This document shows, in pieces, positions 35,305 through 43,116 of a DNA stretch of 64,000 nt. Made by a program: the position numbers and the translations under genes. Under the pieces are notes generated by a model. That model was not told where the DNA came from and searched no databases. It was given only the letters and a program-made list of their open reading frames with translations. This stretch comes from DASVTU01 sp036387415. GTDB lineage: Bacteria; Acidobacteriota; Blastocatellia; Pyrinomonadales; Pyrinomonadaceae. Each line of letters opens with the position of its first letter. Positions within the stretch are counted from its first letter, which is position 1. The stretch lies in assembly GCA_036387415.1 (NCBI GenBank), contig DASVTU010000039.1, positions 558,001 to 622,000 of the forward strand, written 5' to 3'.

Positions 35305-36563
35305 TTGTGAGATATAACTTCGCTCCACGTTCCTTTCATGTGCTTCGCGCCGCATCGTTCGCGCTTCTCCTTTTGCCTTTTACCTTTGGCCTTTTGTCTT
35401 CCGTTTCGGCGCAAATTGCCGTGCGCGGCGAGACGGTGCACACGATGGCGGGCGCGCCCATCCGCGACGGCGTTGTGCTCGTTCGCAACAACAAAATCGA
35501 GCGCGTCGGCGCAGCCAGCGCGGTCGAGATTCCGTCCGGCTACAGAACCATTAGCGCGCGTGTCGTCACGCCCGGACTCATCGACGCGCACACCGTCGTC
35601 GGCCTCTCCGGTTACATGAACCAGCCGCACGACCAGATGCAACTCGAACGCTCCGCGCCCATTCAACCCGAACTTCGCGCCGTCGATGCTTACGACGCGC
35701 GCGAACGTCTCATCGAATGGTTGCGCAGTTTTGGCGTCACAACTCTGCACACCGGACACGGCCCCGGCTCGCTCATTTCCGGTCAGACGATGATTGTCAA
35801 AACCATTGGCGACAACGTTGATGAAGCGACGATGGTTCCTTCCGCGATGATTGCTGCGACGCTCGGCGACGCCGGACGCGCCGAAGGCGGACGCGCACCC
35901 GGCACGCATGCCAAGATGTTTGCGATGCTGCGCGGCGAACTCATCAAGGCGCAGGAGTACGACCGCAAACAGGCCACGGCGAAGGACGACCAGAAACCCG
36001 CACGCGACCTCCGGCTCGAAACTCTCGCACGCGTCGTTCGCGGAGAAATCCCTCTGCTCGTCACCGTGCATCGCGCGCATAACATCATCTCCGTCTTGCG
36101 CTTGGCGAAGGAGTTCAATCTCCGTCTCATACTCGACGGCGCGGCGGACAGCTATCTCGTCGTAGACCAAATCAAAGCCGCAGGCGTGCCCGTTATCGTT
36201 CATCCCACGATGTCGCGTGCGGGTGGTGAGACGGAAAATCTCAGCATGGAAACTGCCGCCACACTTCGCCGCGCCGGAATCCCCATCGCCTTGCAGAGCG
36301 GCTTTGAAGCCTACGTGCCCAAGACGCGCGTCGTACTCTTCGAGGCCGGAGTCGCCGCCGCCAACGGTCTCTCCTTCAACGATGCGCTCTCCACCATCAC
36401 GATTGACGCCGCGCGTCTACTCGGAATCTCGAACCGCGTCGGCTCGCTCGAAGCAGGCAAAGACGCTGACCTCGCACTCTTCGACGGCGACCCCTTCGAG
36501 TACACCACGCACGTCACCGCCGTCATCATCAACGGTCGCGTCGTCCGCGAAGAAGCACGCTAA
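35301..36563 (+). CDS. Second exported amidohydrolase-like protein with a degenerate metal site
   Basis: 420 residues, paralogous to the product of the gene before it. A signal peptide (residues 1-38) contains Leu/Phe-rich repeats encoded by heptamer-like DNA. The first metal motif reads 'TPGLIDAHTVVGLSGYMN': the second His of HxH is replaced by Val. 'LLVTVHRAHNIISVLRLAKE' partly keeps the later ligands, and 'GSLEAGKDADLALFDGDPFE' closes the fold. It may be inactive or use one metal and could form a heterocomplex with its partner. GGAGAGGAGA lies upstream, and the ATG overlaps the previous stop. Confidence 0.87.
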   Translation: MIVRYNFAPRSFHVLRAASFALLLLPFTFGLLSSVSAQIAVRGETVHTMAGAPIRDGVVLVRNNKIERVGAASAVEIPSGYRTISARVVTPGLIDAHTVVGLSGYMNQPHDQMQLERSAPIQPELRAVDAYDARERLIEWLRSFGVTTLHTGHGPGSLISGQTMIVKTIGDNVDEATMVPSAMIAATLGDAGRAEGGRAPGTHAKMFAMLRGELIKAQEYDRKQATAKDDQKPARDLRLETLARVVRGEIPLLVTVHRAHNIISVLRLAKEFNLRLILDGAADSYLVVDQIKAAGVPVIVHPTMSRAGGETENLSMETAATLRRAGIPIALQSGFEAYVPKTRVVLFEAGVAAANGLSFNDALSTITIDAARLLGISNRVGSLEAGKDADLALFDGDPFEYTTHVTAVIINGRVVREEAR

Positions 36564-36568
36564 AGGAA

Positions 36569-36635
36569 GGGATGAGGGCGGAGGGATGAAAGAGTAGGAG
36601 ATTGGCTCATTGCTTCATCCCTCCGCCCTCATCCC
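36569..36635. repeat. Perfect 22-base inverted repeat between amidohydrolase and aat
   Basis: Arms 36569-36590 and 36614-36635 are exact complements (core gatgagggcggaggga) with a 23-base loop. It begins six bases after the amidohydrolase stop and ends nine bases before the aat start, so it may replace a normal ribosome site. The same arm sequence occurs near 25.5 kb. Confidence 0.75.
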
Positions 36636-36643
36636 CGCTAGTT

Positions 36644-37300
36644 ATGCCCGTTTGTTTTCCAGACCCTAGAGACGCCACGAATGAAGGCATCGTGGCTGCC
36701 GGCGGCGACCTGCTGCCGGAGACGTTGCTGGCGGCTTACCGTCAGGGCATCTTTCCGTGGCCTGTCGAAGGCATCAAGCCGATGCTGTGGTTCTGTCCGG
36801 CGGAACGAGCGGTGCTTGATTTCAAACATCTACATGTCCCGCGCAGTCTCGCCAAGATACAAAGGCGCGAACCCTTTCGTTTTACCATCGACCATGATTT
36901 CCGTGCGGTCATGTCGGCCTGCGCGCAAGCCCAACGCGCCGACGCCAACGGTACATGGATAACGCCCCAAATGCTGCGCGCCTACTACAACTTCCATCGA
37001 GAGGGTTATGCACACAGCATCGAGGCATGGGAGGGCGACGAACTGGTCGGCGGACTCTACGGCGTTGACGTGGAGGGCGCATTCGCGGGCGAGAGTATGT
37101 TCTACAAGCGTCCGAACGCCTCCAAACTCGCGCTCCTTTTTTTGGTCGAACATCTACGCGCACGCGGTCTCGACTGGATAGACATACAGGTTATGACCCC
37201 GCACATGAAAGCCTTCGGCGCACGCCTCCTGAGCCGCGACGCCTTTCTCCGAAGACTCGCACGCACACGCGCCAAACGTCTCCGGTTGTTTGACGGCTAG
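36644..37300 (+). CDS. aat: Leucyl/phenylalanyl-tRNA-protein transferase
   Basis: 218 residues. It attaches Leu or Phe from aminoacyl-tRNA to N-terminal Arg or Lys of proteins and so marks them for the ClpS-ClpAP N-end rule pathway. Family motifs are 'CFPDPRDATNEGIVAAGGDL', 'LLAAYRQGIFPWPVEGIKPM', 'LWFCPAERAVLDFKHLHVPR', 'NGTWITPQMLRAYYNFHREG', 'AHSIEAWEGDELVGGLYGVD' and 'AFAGESMFYKRPNASKLALL'. The ATG gives the standard N-terminus; no Shine-Dalgarno is visible because a long inverted repeat lies directly upstream. Cytoplasmic. Confidence 0.96.
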   Translation: MPVCFPDPRDATNEGIVAAGGDLLPETLLAAYRQGIFPWPVEGIKPMLWFCPAERAVLDFKHLHVPRSLAKIQRREPFRFTIDHDFRAVMSACAQAQRADANGTWITPQMLRAYYNFHREGYAHSIEAWEGDELVGGLYGVDVEGAFAGESMFYKRPNASKLALLFLVEHLRARGLDWIDIQVMTPHMKAFGARLLSRDAFLRRLARTRAKRLRLFDG

Positions 37301-37303
37301 CGA

Positions 37304-37468
37304 AATTGCGGAATGAAAGGGATTGACTCATTAACTGATTGACTCATTGAATCATTGCTTCGAGAAAGACGCAGGCCGTTGATTAATCGAATCAATGAGC
37401 CAATGAATCGATGATTCAATGAGTCAATCCCTTTCATTCCACATTCCGCAATCCGAAATCCGCAATTC
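37304..37468. repeat. Tandem GACTCATT repeats forming a perfect 23-base inverted repeat
   Basis: Arms 37310-37332 and 37418-37440 are exact complements (core gaatgaaagggattgactca). Inside them are tandem words 'gactcattaact', 'gattgactcattgaatcatt' and the complement 'caatgaatcgatgattcaat'. TCCGCAA-type units flank the right arm. It fills the spacer between aat and the TPR lipoprotein gene. Confidence 0.75.
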
Positions 37469-37542
37469 CCTTTGACTCGCCGCCCCGTTTCGCGTTAGAT
37501 ACGTCGTGTTCAATCTGCAAATCGACATCGGGATACTGTTTT

Positions 37543-38406
37543 ATGAGACTGTTTCTCTTCGCACTTGGGCTGGTCTGCTTTGTTTCGTTCGCGCACGCGG
37601 GCTGTAAATCGCGCTCCGCTCAAACGTCTTCCGAAACGACGACAACCACGACGGTCAACACGTCGTCTGAAGTGAATGCGTCTTCGTCGCCTGAATCTTC
37701 ACCGACCGACACGCAACCCTCCGCGACGGAGAACCAACCGCCGCCCGCCGACGCACAAGGCTTCTTCGACAAGGGTTGGGAGGCTTACAAGAAGAATCGC
37801 GACCGCGAGGCGGTAGAGGCGTTCAAGGAAGCGGTGCGCCTTGACCCCAACTTTGCCGAAGCTCATTACAAACTCGGCCTCGCCCACGATGCGCTCAACG
37901 AAGACGAGGAAGCCGACAAGGCATACAAAGAGGCGGTCGAAGTCTACAAGAAGATGCTCCGCAAGGATTCCAAAAACGGCAGAGCGCACTTCTTTCTCGG
38001 TCTCGCCTACGGCAAACTCGGCGAGCAGGAAGACGCCGTGAAGTCGCTCAAAGAGGCCGCGCGTCAGCAACCCGAAGACCACGATACCTTCTACGAACTC
38101 GGCCTCGCTCACAGCAAACTCGCGCAATACAAAGAAGCCGTCGTCGCCTTCAACAAGGCGCTCGCCATCGACCCCGACGACTTCCGCGCCGTTGATGCGC
38201 TCGAAAAGGCCAAATCCGGCGCGGAGCGGCGCGAGGCGTTTTTGAAACAACAGGAGAAACTCGACAAGCAGGAAGAACCGCGCACGAAAAGGGGCAAATC
38301 CGCCAACACGAACAACAACTCCAACAATTCCAACGCCAACAAGAACAGCAACAGCAACAAGAACGCCAACACCACCAGCGTCAACAAGAATCTCTCGCGT
38401 CTCTGA
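37543..38406 (+). CDS. TPR-repeat lipoprotein
   Basis: 287 residues. Signal peptide with lipobox 'SFAHAGC' (Cys near 21), then a Ser/Thr-rich linker (22-65). Four tetratricopeptide repeats follow (about 68-210): 'FFDKGWEAYKKNRDREAVEA', 'AHYKLGLAHDALNEDEEADK', 'AHFFLGLAYGKLGEQEDAVK' and 'TFYELGLAHSKLAQYKEAVV'. A Lys-rich helix and an Asn/Ser/Lys low-complexity tail (about 255-282) end the protein. TPR domains mediate protein contacts, so this is probably an envelope scaffold. A bidirectional terminator follows about 35 bases downstream. Confidence 0.88.
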   Translation: MRLFLFALGLVCFVSFAHAGCKSRSAQTSSETTTTTTVNTSSEVNASSSPESSPTDTQPSATENQPPPADAQGFFDKGWEAYKKNRDREAVEAFKEAVRLDPNFAEAHYKLGLAHDALNEDEEADKAYKEAVEVYKKMLRKDSKNGRAHFFLGLAYGKLGEQEDAVKSLKEAARQQPEDHDTFYELGLAHSKLAQYKEAVVAFNKALAIDPDDFRAVDALEKAKSGAERREAFLKQQEKLDKQEEPRTKRGKSANTNNNSNNSNANKNSNSNKNANTTSVNKNLSRL

Positions 38407-38431
38407 TTCGCTCTCTCCAACAAAAAACTTT

Positions 38432-38494
38432 CGAGCAAAAAACGAGCCGCATCTGCCTCCGTCGAGGAAGCAAGATGCGGCTCAATTTTGCTCG
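38432..38494. terminator. Bidirectional terminator between convergent genes
   Basis: Stem gagccgcatct/agatgcggctc (38444-38454 and 38473-38483) with outer cgagcaaaa/ttttgctcg. On the plus strand it is followed by aatttt; on the minus strand by cgTTTTTTgc. It therefore suits both the TPR gene and the convergent surface protein gene. Confidence 0.75.
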
Positions 38495-38533
38495 ACGCCG
38501 CGACGTGCGACGCATGGAGGCAACGTGTACGCC

Positions 38534-39535
38534 TTACGGTGTCGGTCGCGGTTCAGCCGCGCCGGGCGGCACGCCGCGCAGTTCCATCGCAAACTCGTCT
38601 CGTCGCGGCCCTTCCATGATGACGATGCGCCCCGCCTCGATGCCGCGTTCGTTGACGATATAGTTGCGTGCGCGATTGGCGCGTGCGCGTGCTCTGCCCG
38701 CGACCGTTCGCCGTCCCTGATAAGCGAAGATGAATCCACGCGCGCCGGGATGGTTCTGCAACCAGATAACGAAATTGTCGAGACGCGCCTTCTCGTTGTT
38801 GTAGCTGATGTCGCGATATGCGTCGAAAACGTCTGTCACCGGAACGTCGGGAATCTGTACGGTGCAGGTGGCTGTGCAGGTCAGATTATATCCGGCGACA
38901 TCGACCGTCGCCGTGATTGGTTGCCCCGCGATGCCAGCCGTGTCAACCGTGATGGTGGACGTGCCCTGACCGCTCTGAATCGTGCCCGCAGAGACTTTCC
39001 AATTGAGGACGGGCGTGATGTTCTCCGCGCCGCCGCTCAGTTCGACCGAGAAGGTGATGGGCTGATTGGCGCTCACGGTGTCGGGGCAATAGATAACGAT
39101 GTTCGGGCAGACGACGCGTGGCGGCGGGCATTCGTTGATGGCAATCGGGACGGATGTGAACGCCGTGCAGACATCGCCCGGCACGCCCGTGTCTACCTCG
39201 ACGGTGGCGACGTAGACGCCAGTGCGTAAGCCCGACAAGTCCCAAGTCGTGTTAGCGCCCTCGCCTTCGATGCGTCCGCCCGTGGCTCGCCACCTGTAAG
39301 TGACCGACCTGTTTTCGGGCGAGATGGCGGTCGCGTTGAGTTTAACAATCGCGGTTTCGCCGGGGCAGATAGTGACGGTCGAGGTATCGGCGCGTAGCGT
39401 CACCGTCGGCGGATTGCTCGGCGGTCGGACGACTTGCACCTGCTTTTTTTGAGCCTGTGTCGATGCACTGAACACGGCGACGAGCACCAGCATCAATATC
39501 GACAGACCGACGAAAAGATTTCTTCGTGAGAGCAT
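38534..39535 (-). CDS. Surface protein with Ig-like/PKD-like region and C-terminal OmpA-like domain
   Basis: 333 residues. A signal anchor or signal peptide (about 6-28) is followed by an Ig-like or PKD-like beta domain ('TVTYRWRATGGRIEGEGANT'-like strands, 40-135), a Cys-rich link ('INECPPPRVVCPNIVIYCPD') and a second beta domain (145-225). The C-terminal part reads 'DISYNNEKARLDNFVIWLQN', 'GFIFAYQGRRTVAGRARARA' and 'NYIVNERGIEAGRIVIMEGP', an OmpA-like fold with a shortened peptidoglycan-binding pattern. This architecture recurs in acidobacterial secreted proteins. Probably bound to the cell wall or outer membrane. The gene is monocistronic. Confidence 0.75.
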   Translation of the reverse strand: MLSRRNLFVGLSILMLVLVAVFSASTQAQKKQVQVVRPPSNPPTVTLRADTSTVTICPGETAIVKLNATAISPENRSVTYRWRATGGRIEGEGANTTWDLSGLRTGVYVATVEVDTGVPGDVCTAFTSVPIAINECPPPRVVCPNIVIYCPDTVSANQPITFSVELSGGAENITPVLNWKVSAGTIQSGQGTSTITVDTAGIAGQPITATVDVAGYNLTCTATCTVQIPDVPVTDVFDAYRDISYNNEKARLDNFVIWLQNHPGARGFIFAYQGRRTVAGRARARANRARNYIVNERGIEAGRIVIMEGPRRDEFAMELRGVPPGAAEPRPTP

Positions 39536-40077
39536 TGTTCACTCCTTCAAGTTTTCGATGTAAGCCACAGACCCGCCCGCAGTTTACGTCCAGATACGAG
39601 ATTGTCAACTACCATCTTCACAATTTCATCAAACCACGTCGCAATTCCGCCAAACCGTCGTCGCGCAAGCATTCGCGCCTGCCGCGACGCCTTCTGCGCG
39701 TCTCTTATTCGGAGATGAATCGTCCGCACGTCTTCGTCTCTTGAAACGATTCGGCAAAAACTTTCGGCAGCTAACCCTAGTAACAGTAGCAATTCGCCCG
39801 GATTTCCAAGCTATTTTCCGCCCTGCCCGCAAGCATTTCGAGTACGCGTTGAAACTTCGCCGCCGAGTCGCACGCCGCTTTGTCGCGTTCCGTCGTCTCT
39901 CGTGGCACCGTTTCTCCGGCGTGTCAAACGTCTTCCCATACTTCCACAACGCGGCGCGACGGATGGCGCAACTCGAAACGCGGAAGATGAAACCAGAATT
40001 CGGACGACGAAATTAAAATCTGTTTGCCAAACGTTCGACTCCGCACGTCGGGGCTTGTGCGCTTTAACGTCTAGTGC
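39536..40077. other. Long spacer, no gene seen
   Basis: This opens the longest non-coding stretch of the window (39536-40492). Open frames here are Arg-rich and have no recognisable domain. I see no tRNA, riboswitch or repeat of the heptamer family in this part. A candidate small RNA starts at its right edge. Confidence 0.5.
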
Positions 40078-40180
40078 TATATTCTCGCCCGAATCGCATC
40101 TCCCCCAATGCGGGAAGAATGTGATCTGGCGATAGGCCAACCGACGTTGCGAGGGCGTCTGTTGGCCTATTGCCTTTTTT
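40078..40180 (+). ncRNA. Candidate small RNA with promoter and intrinsic terminator
   Basis: A possible promoter has TATATT (40078-40083) as -10 and ttgtgc 17 bases upstream as a weak -35. About 90 bases later comes a strong terminator: 14-base arms 40128-40141 and 40161-40174 (core gataggccaac/gttggccta, one G-T wobble), an inner GACG/CGTC pair and then TTTTTT (40175-40180). The 5' half can form a separate stem, atcgcat with atgtgat, enclosing ctccc/ggg. No open frame with a ribosome site lies inside, and the next gene starts over 300 bases downstream, so a free-standing RNA is more likely than a leader. No known RNA family recognised. Confidence 0.5.
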
Positions 40181-40492
40181 GCGCCCGCCCGTTTCCCTCC
40201 CCGCCGACGCTCCGCAACGCAGCTTCCACTTTTCAAACCTTATCCGTCCGATGCGCGACGCGTCGCGGTTCGTCCCGTTCTGTTTACAATTTTTTACAAA
40301 CGAATAGCGTCGCTTTCTTTGACGTTGCGGGTCTGAACTTGGTAGGTTCGTTTTCGTCACAACCAAAGCTCGAAGCAGGGATTCTCAAGCACATATTTCG
40401 CCACGCGCGTGCTCGACGCCGAACCGACGGAAATCAACACATGCATTCTCGACGCATGAGTCGGCTTGTGCATCTCGCGTCAAAATTTTTAT

Positions 40493-43105
40493 ATGAACTC
40501 ATACTCGAAACGCCCCGTCGCCGCCAGTTCATTTCTCTTGCTCGTCGTCGCGCTTTTTCTCCTGCCGATTCTCCTGCCGATGCCGCTCCGCGCGCAGTCG
40601 CCGCAGCAGACGCCGGACGCGGCAGAGACGGCACTCGCCTTGAAGAAGTTGAACGTGCTGGTGAGCGTGCTCTACGTCGCCGCGCACCCCGACGACGAAA
40701 ACACCGCCATGCTCGCCTATCTCTCTAACGGCGAACTGGCGCGCACCGCCTATCTCTCCATCACGCGCGGCGACGGCGGGCAGAACCTCATCGGCACGGA
40801 ACAGGGCGACGCACTCGGACTGCTCCGTACGCAGGAACTCCTCGCCGCGCGAAGAATCGACGGCGCGGAGCAGTTTTTCACGCGCGCCATTGATTTCGGT
40901 TTTACCAAGACGCCCGAAGAGGCTCTGCGCGTCTGGAATAAGGAACGCGCGCTCGCGGATGTGGTCTGGGTGATTCGTCGCTTTCGTCCCGATGTCGTCA
41001 TCACGCGTTTTCCAACGACGGGCGAAGGCGGCCACGGTCAACACACCGCCTCGTCCATCCTCGCCGCAGAAGCCTTCGCTGCTGCCGCCGACCCGTCGAA
41101 ATTCCCAGAACAGTTGCGCTACGTCGAGACGTGGAAGCCGACGCGCCTGCTCTGGAACTACTTCGGCAGACCGCCCGCCGCCACAAACACACCATCCGCC
41201 GCGACGAATGCACAGCCCGCCGCTAGCACACCGAACGCGCAGAACGCACAGACGCCCGCCGCGCCCCGACTCATCAGCGTCGATTTAGGCGCGTATAACC
41301 CTCTGCTCGGCAAGTCGTACACGGAACTGGCGGCGCTTAGCCGCAGCATGCACAAATCGCAGGGCTTCGGTTCTGCCGAACGACGCGGCTCCGCACCCAA
41401 CTTCCTCGCGCACCTCGCGGGCGACGCGCCCGACAAAGAAATCTTTGAACGCATCGACACGACGTGGCGACGCATCCCCAGCGGCGAACGCGTCGGCGCA
41501 ACGCTCGCAGAGGCGGCGCGCACCTTTAACCCCTCCGACCCGCAGGCGTCGCTCCCGCTACTGCTCCGCGCCCACGCCGAAATGATCAAACTTCCGTCGA
41601 AAAATCCGTGGGTCGTCGTCAAGCGACGCGAACTTTTGGATGTTATCCGCGCCTGTTCCGGCCTCTGGATTGAAGCCATCGCCAGCGATTTCTACGCCAC
41701 GCCCGGCGCAGAACTTCGCATCAAGGCCATGCTCGTCAACCGCTCCACGCATCCCTTTCGCCTCGCAAGCATCGAGTGGCCTTTCGACACTCCGGTTTCA
41801 CTCATGGTCGGCGGCGAATTGCAAAACAATCGGCCTCATCAGGCGGAGGTTTCCGTGCGCGTGCCCGCCGATGCGGAGCCGAGCCAACCATTCTGGCTCA
41901 AGAGCGCGGGCGAACGTGGCATGTTCGCCGTCGCAGACCAACGCCTCGTCGGACTCCCCGAAAATCCTCCCGCGCTCAACGCCGTCGTCCGCATCAACGA
42001 CGCCGACGGTCAGACGCTCGAATTTGAAACGCCCGTCCTCTATCGTTGGACAGACCGCGTGCGCGGCGAGCAGTATCGCCCCGTCGAGATTGCGCCGCCC
42101 ATCGCCGTCAACTTTGAAGAGAAGACCTACGTCTTCCCCGACCGCCAACCGAAACCCGTCAGGCTCACCGTCAAAAACAATTCCGCGCAGAACGTCTCCG
42201 GCACGCTGCGTCTGCGTCTGCCCTCCGGCTGGCGTGCGACGCCGGACGGTGTGCCCGTCAATCTTGCCAACAAATCCGACGAGTTCAAAGCGACTTTCAA
42301 CGTCACGCCTTCCGCCGACGATTCGACGGGCACGCTCGGCGCAGAAATCGACAGGACGAACGGCGGCGGTGCGCTTCTCGCGCGCGGCATGACGACGATT
42401 GAACACGCGCACATCCCCGTCCAGACGCTGTTCCCTCCGGCGGAAGCAAAGGTCGTGCGCCTCGAACTCGCGCGTCGCAACGCCGCGCGCATCGGCTACA
42501 TCATGGGTTCCGGCGACGAGATTCCACAGTCGCTCCGTCAAGTCGGTTACACCGTGACGCTCCTGTCCGACGAAGATTTAGACAGCGCCGATTTGACGAA
42601 AAACTTCGACGCCATCATCACGGGCGTCCGCGCCTATAACACGCGCCCGCGCCTTCGCGGGCAGCAACGGCGTCTGCTCGAATACGTAGAACAGGGCGGC
42701 ACGCTCGTCGTCCAATACAACACGCCGGAAGATGCCATGATTGCCAATCTCGGCCCCTATCCGTTGCGAATTTCGCGCGAACGCGTCACGGTCGAGGAGG
42801 CTCCCGTCGCGCTCCTCTTGCCACGGCATCCAATCCTGAACACGCCCAACAAAATCACCGCCGCTGATTTTGACAACTGGATTCAGGAACGCGGCCTCAA
42901 CTTTCCCGACACTTGGGACGCGCGCTACGAAACGCCTCTCGCTACACACGACCCCGGCGAGACGGAAAAGCGCGGCGGCACGCTCGTCGCGCGCCACGGC
43001 AAAGGCGTCTACATCTACACGGGCTACGCATGGTTCCGGCAACTGCCCGCCGGAGTCCCCGGCGCATACCGCCTCTTCGTCAACATGATTGATGCAGGAA
43101 AATAG
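40493..43105 (+). CDS. Large exported PIG-L/LmbE family deacetylase
   Basis: 870 residues with a signal peptide (MNSYSKRPVAASSFLLLVVA...). The PIG-L domain (about 50-280) has the zinc motif 'YVAAHPDDENTAMLAYLSNG' near 64 and the third ligand in 'EGGHGQHTASS', as in N-acetylglucosaminyl deacetylases. A Pro/Ala/Thr-rich loop lies near 225-255. Middle beta domains ('RLTVKNNSAQNVSGTLRLRL') resemble NEW3-type sandwiches. The C-terminus ('AIITGVRAYNTRPRL' and 'RRLLEYVEQGGTLVVQYNTP') resembles a glutamine-amidotransferase-like sugar-binding fold. It probably removes acetyl groups from an extracytoplasmic glycan or glycoside. First of four tightly packed genes ending in a symporter. Confidence 0.87.
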   Translation: MNSYSKRPVAASSFLLLVVALFLLPILLPMPLRAQSPQQTPDAAETALALKKLNVLVSVLYVAAHPDDENTAMLAYLSNGELARTAYLSITRGDGGQNLIGTEQGDALGLLRTQELLAARRIDGAEQFFTRAIDFGFTKTPEEALRVWNKERALADVVWVIRRFRPDVVITRFPTTGEGGHGQHTASSILAAEAFAAAADPSKFPEQLRYVETWKPTRLLWNYFGRPPAATNTPSAATNAQPAASTPNAQNAQTPAAPRLISVDLGAYNPLLGKSYTELAALSRSMHKSQGFGSAERRGSAPNFLAHLAGDAPDKEIFERIDTTWRRIPSGERVGATLAEAARTFNPSDPQASLPLLLRAHAEMIKLPSKNPWVVVKRRELLDVIRACSGLWIEAIASDFYATPGAELRIKAMLVNRSTHPFRLASIEWPFDTPVSLMVGGELQNNRPHQAEVSVRVPADAEPSQPFWLKSAGERGMFAVADQRLVGLPENPPALNAVVRINDADGQTLEFETPVLYRWTDRVRGEQYRPVEIAPPIAVNFEEKTYVFPDRQPKPVRLTVKNNSAQNVSGTLRLRLPSGWRATPDGVPVNLANKSDEFKATFNVTPSADDSTGTLGAEIDRTNGGGALLARGMTTIEHAHIPVQTLFPPAEAKVVRLELARRNAARIGYIMGSGDEIPQSLRQVGYTVTLLSDEDLDSADLTKNFDAIITGVRAYNTRPRLRGQQRRLLEYVEQGGTLVVQYNTPEDAMIANLGPYPLRISRERVTVEEAPVALLLPRHPILNTPNKITAADFDNWIQERGLNFPDTWDARYETPLATHDPGETEKRGGTLVARHGKGVYIYTGYAWFRQLPAGVPGAYRLFVNMIDAGK

Positions 43106-43116
43106 CGACGCCAACC

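Noticed and set aside
37304..37468. Possible CRISPR array because of regular short repeats
   Set aside because: Units are 7-8 bases without unique spacers of constant length, and no cas genes are present.
39811..40236. 141-residue open frame on the minus strand in the long spacer
   Set aside because: Arg-rich without domain features or ribosome site, and it overlaps the candidate small RNA and its terminator.
40078..40492. Riboswitch controlling the PIG-L gene
   Set aside because: The terminator lies over 300 bases upstream of the start and no known aptamer motif is visible.
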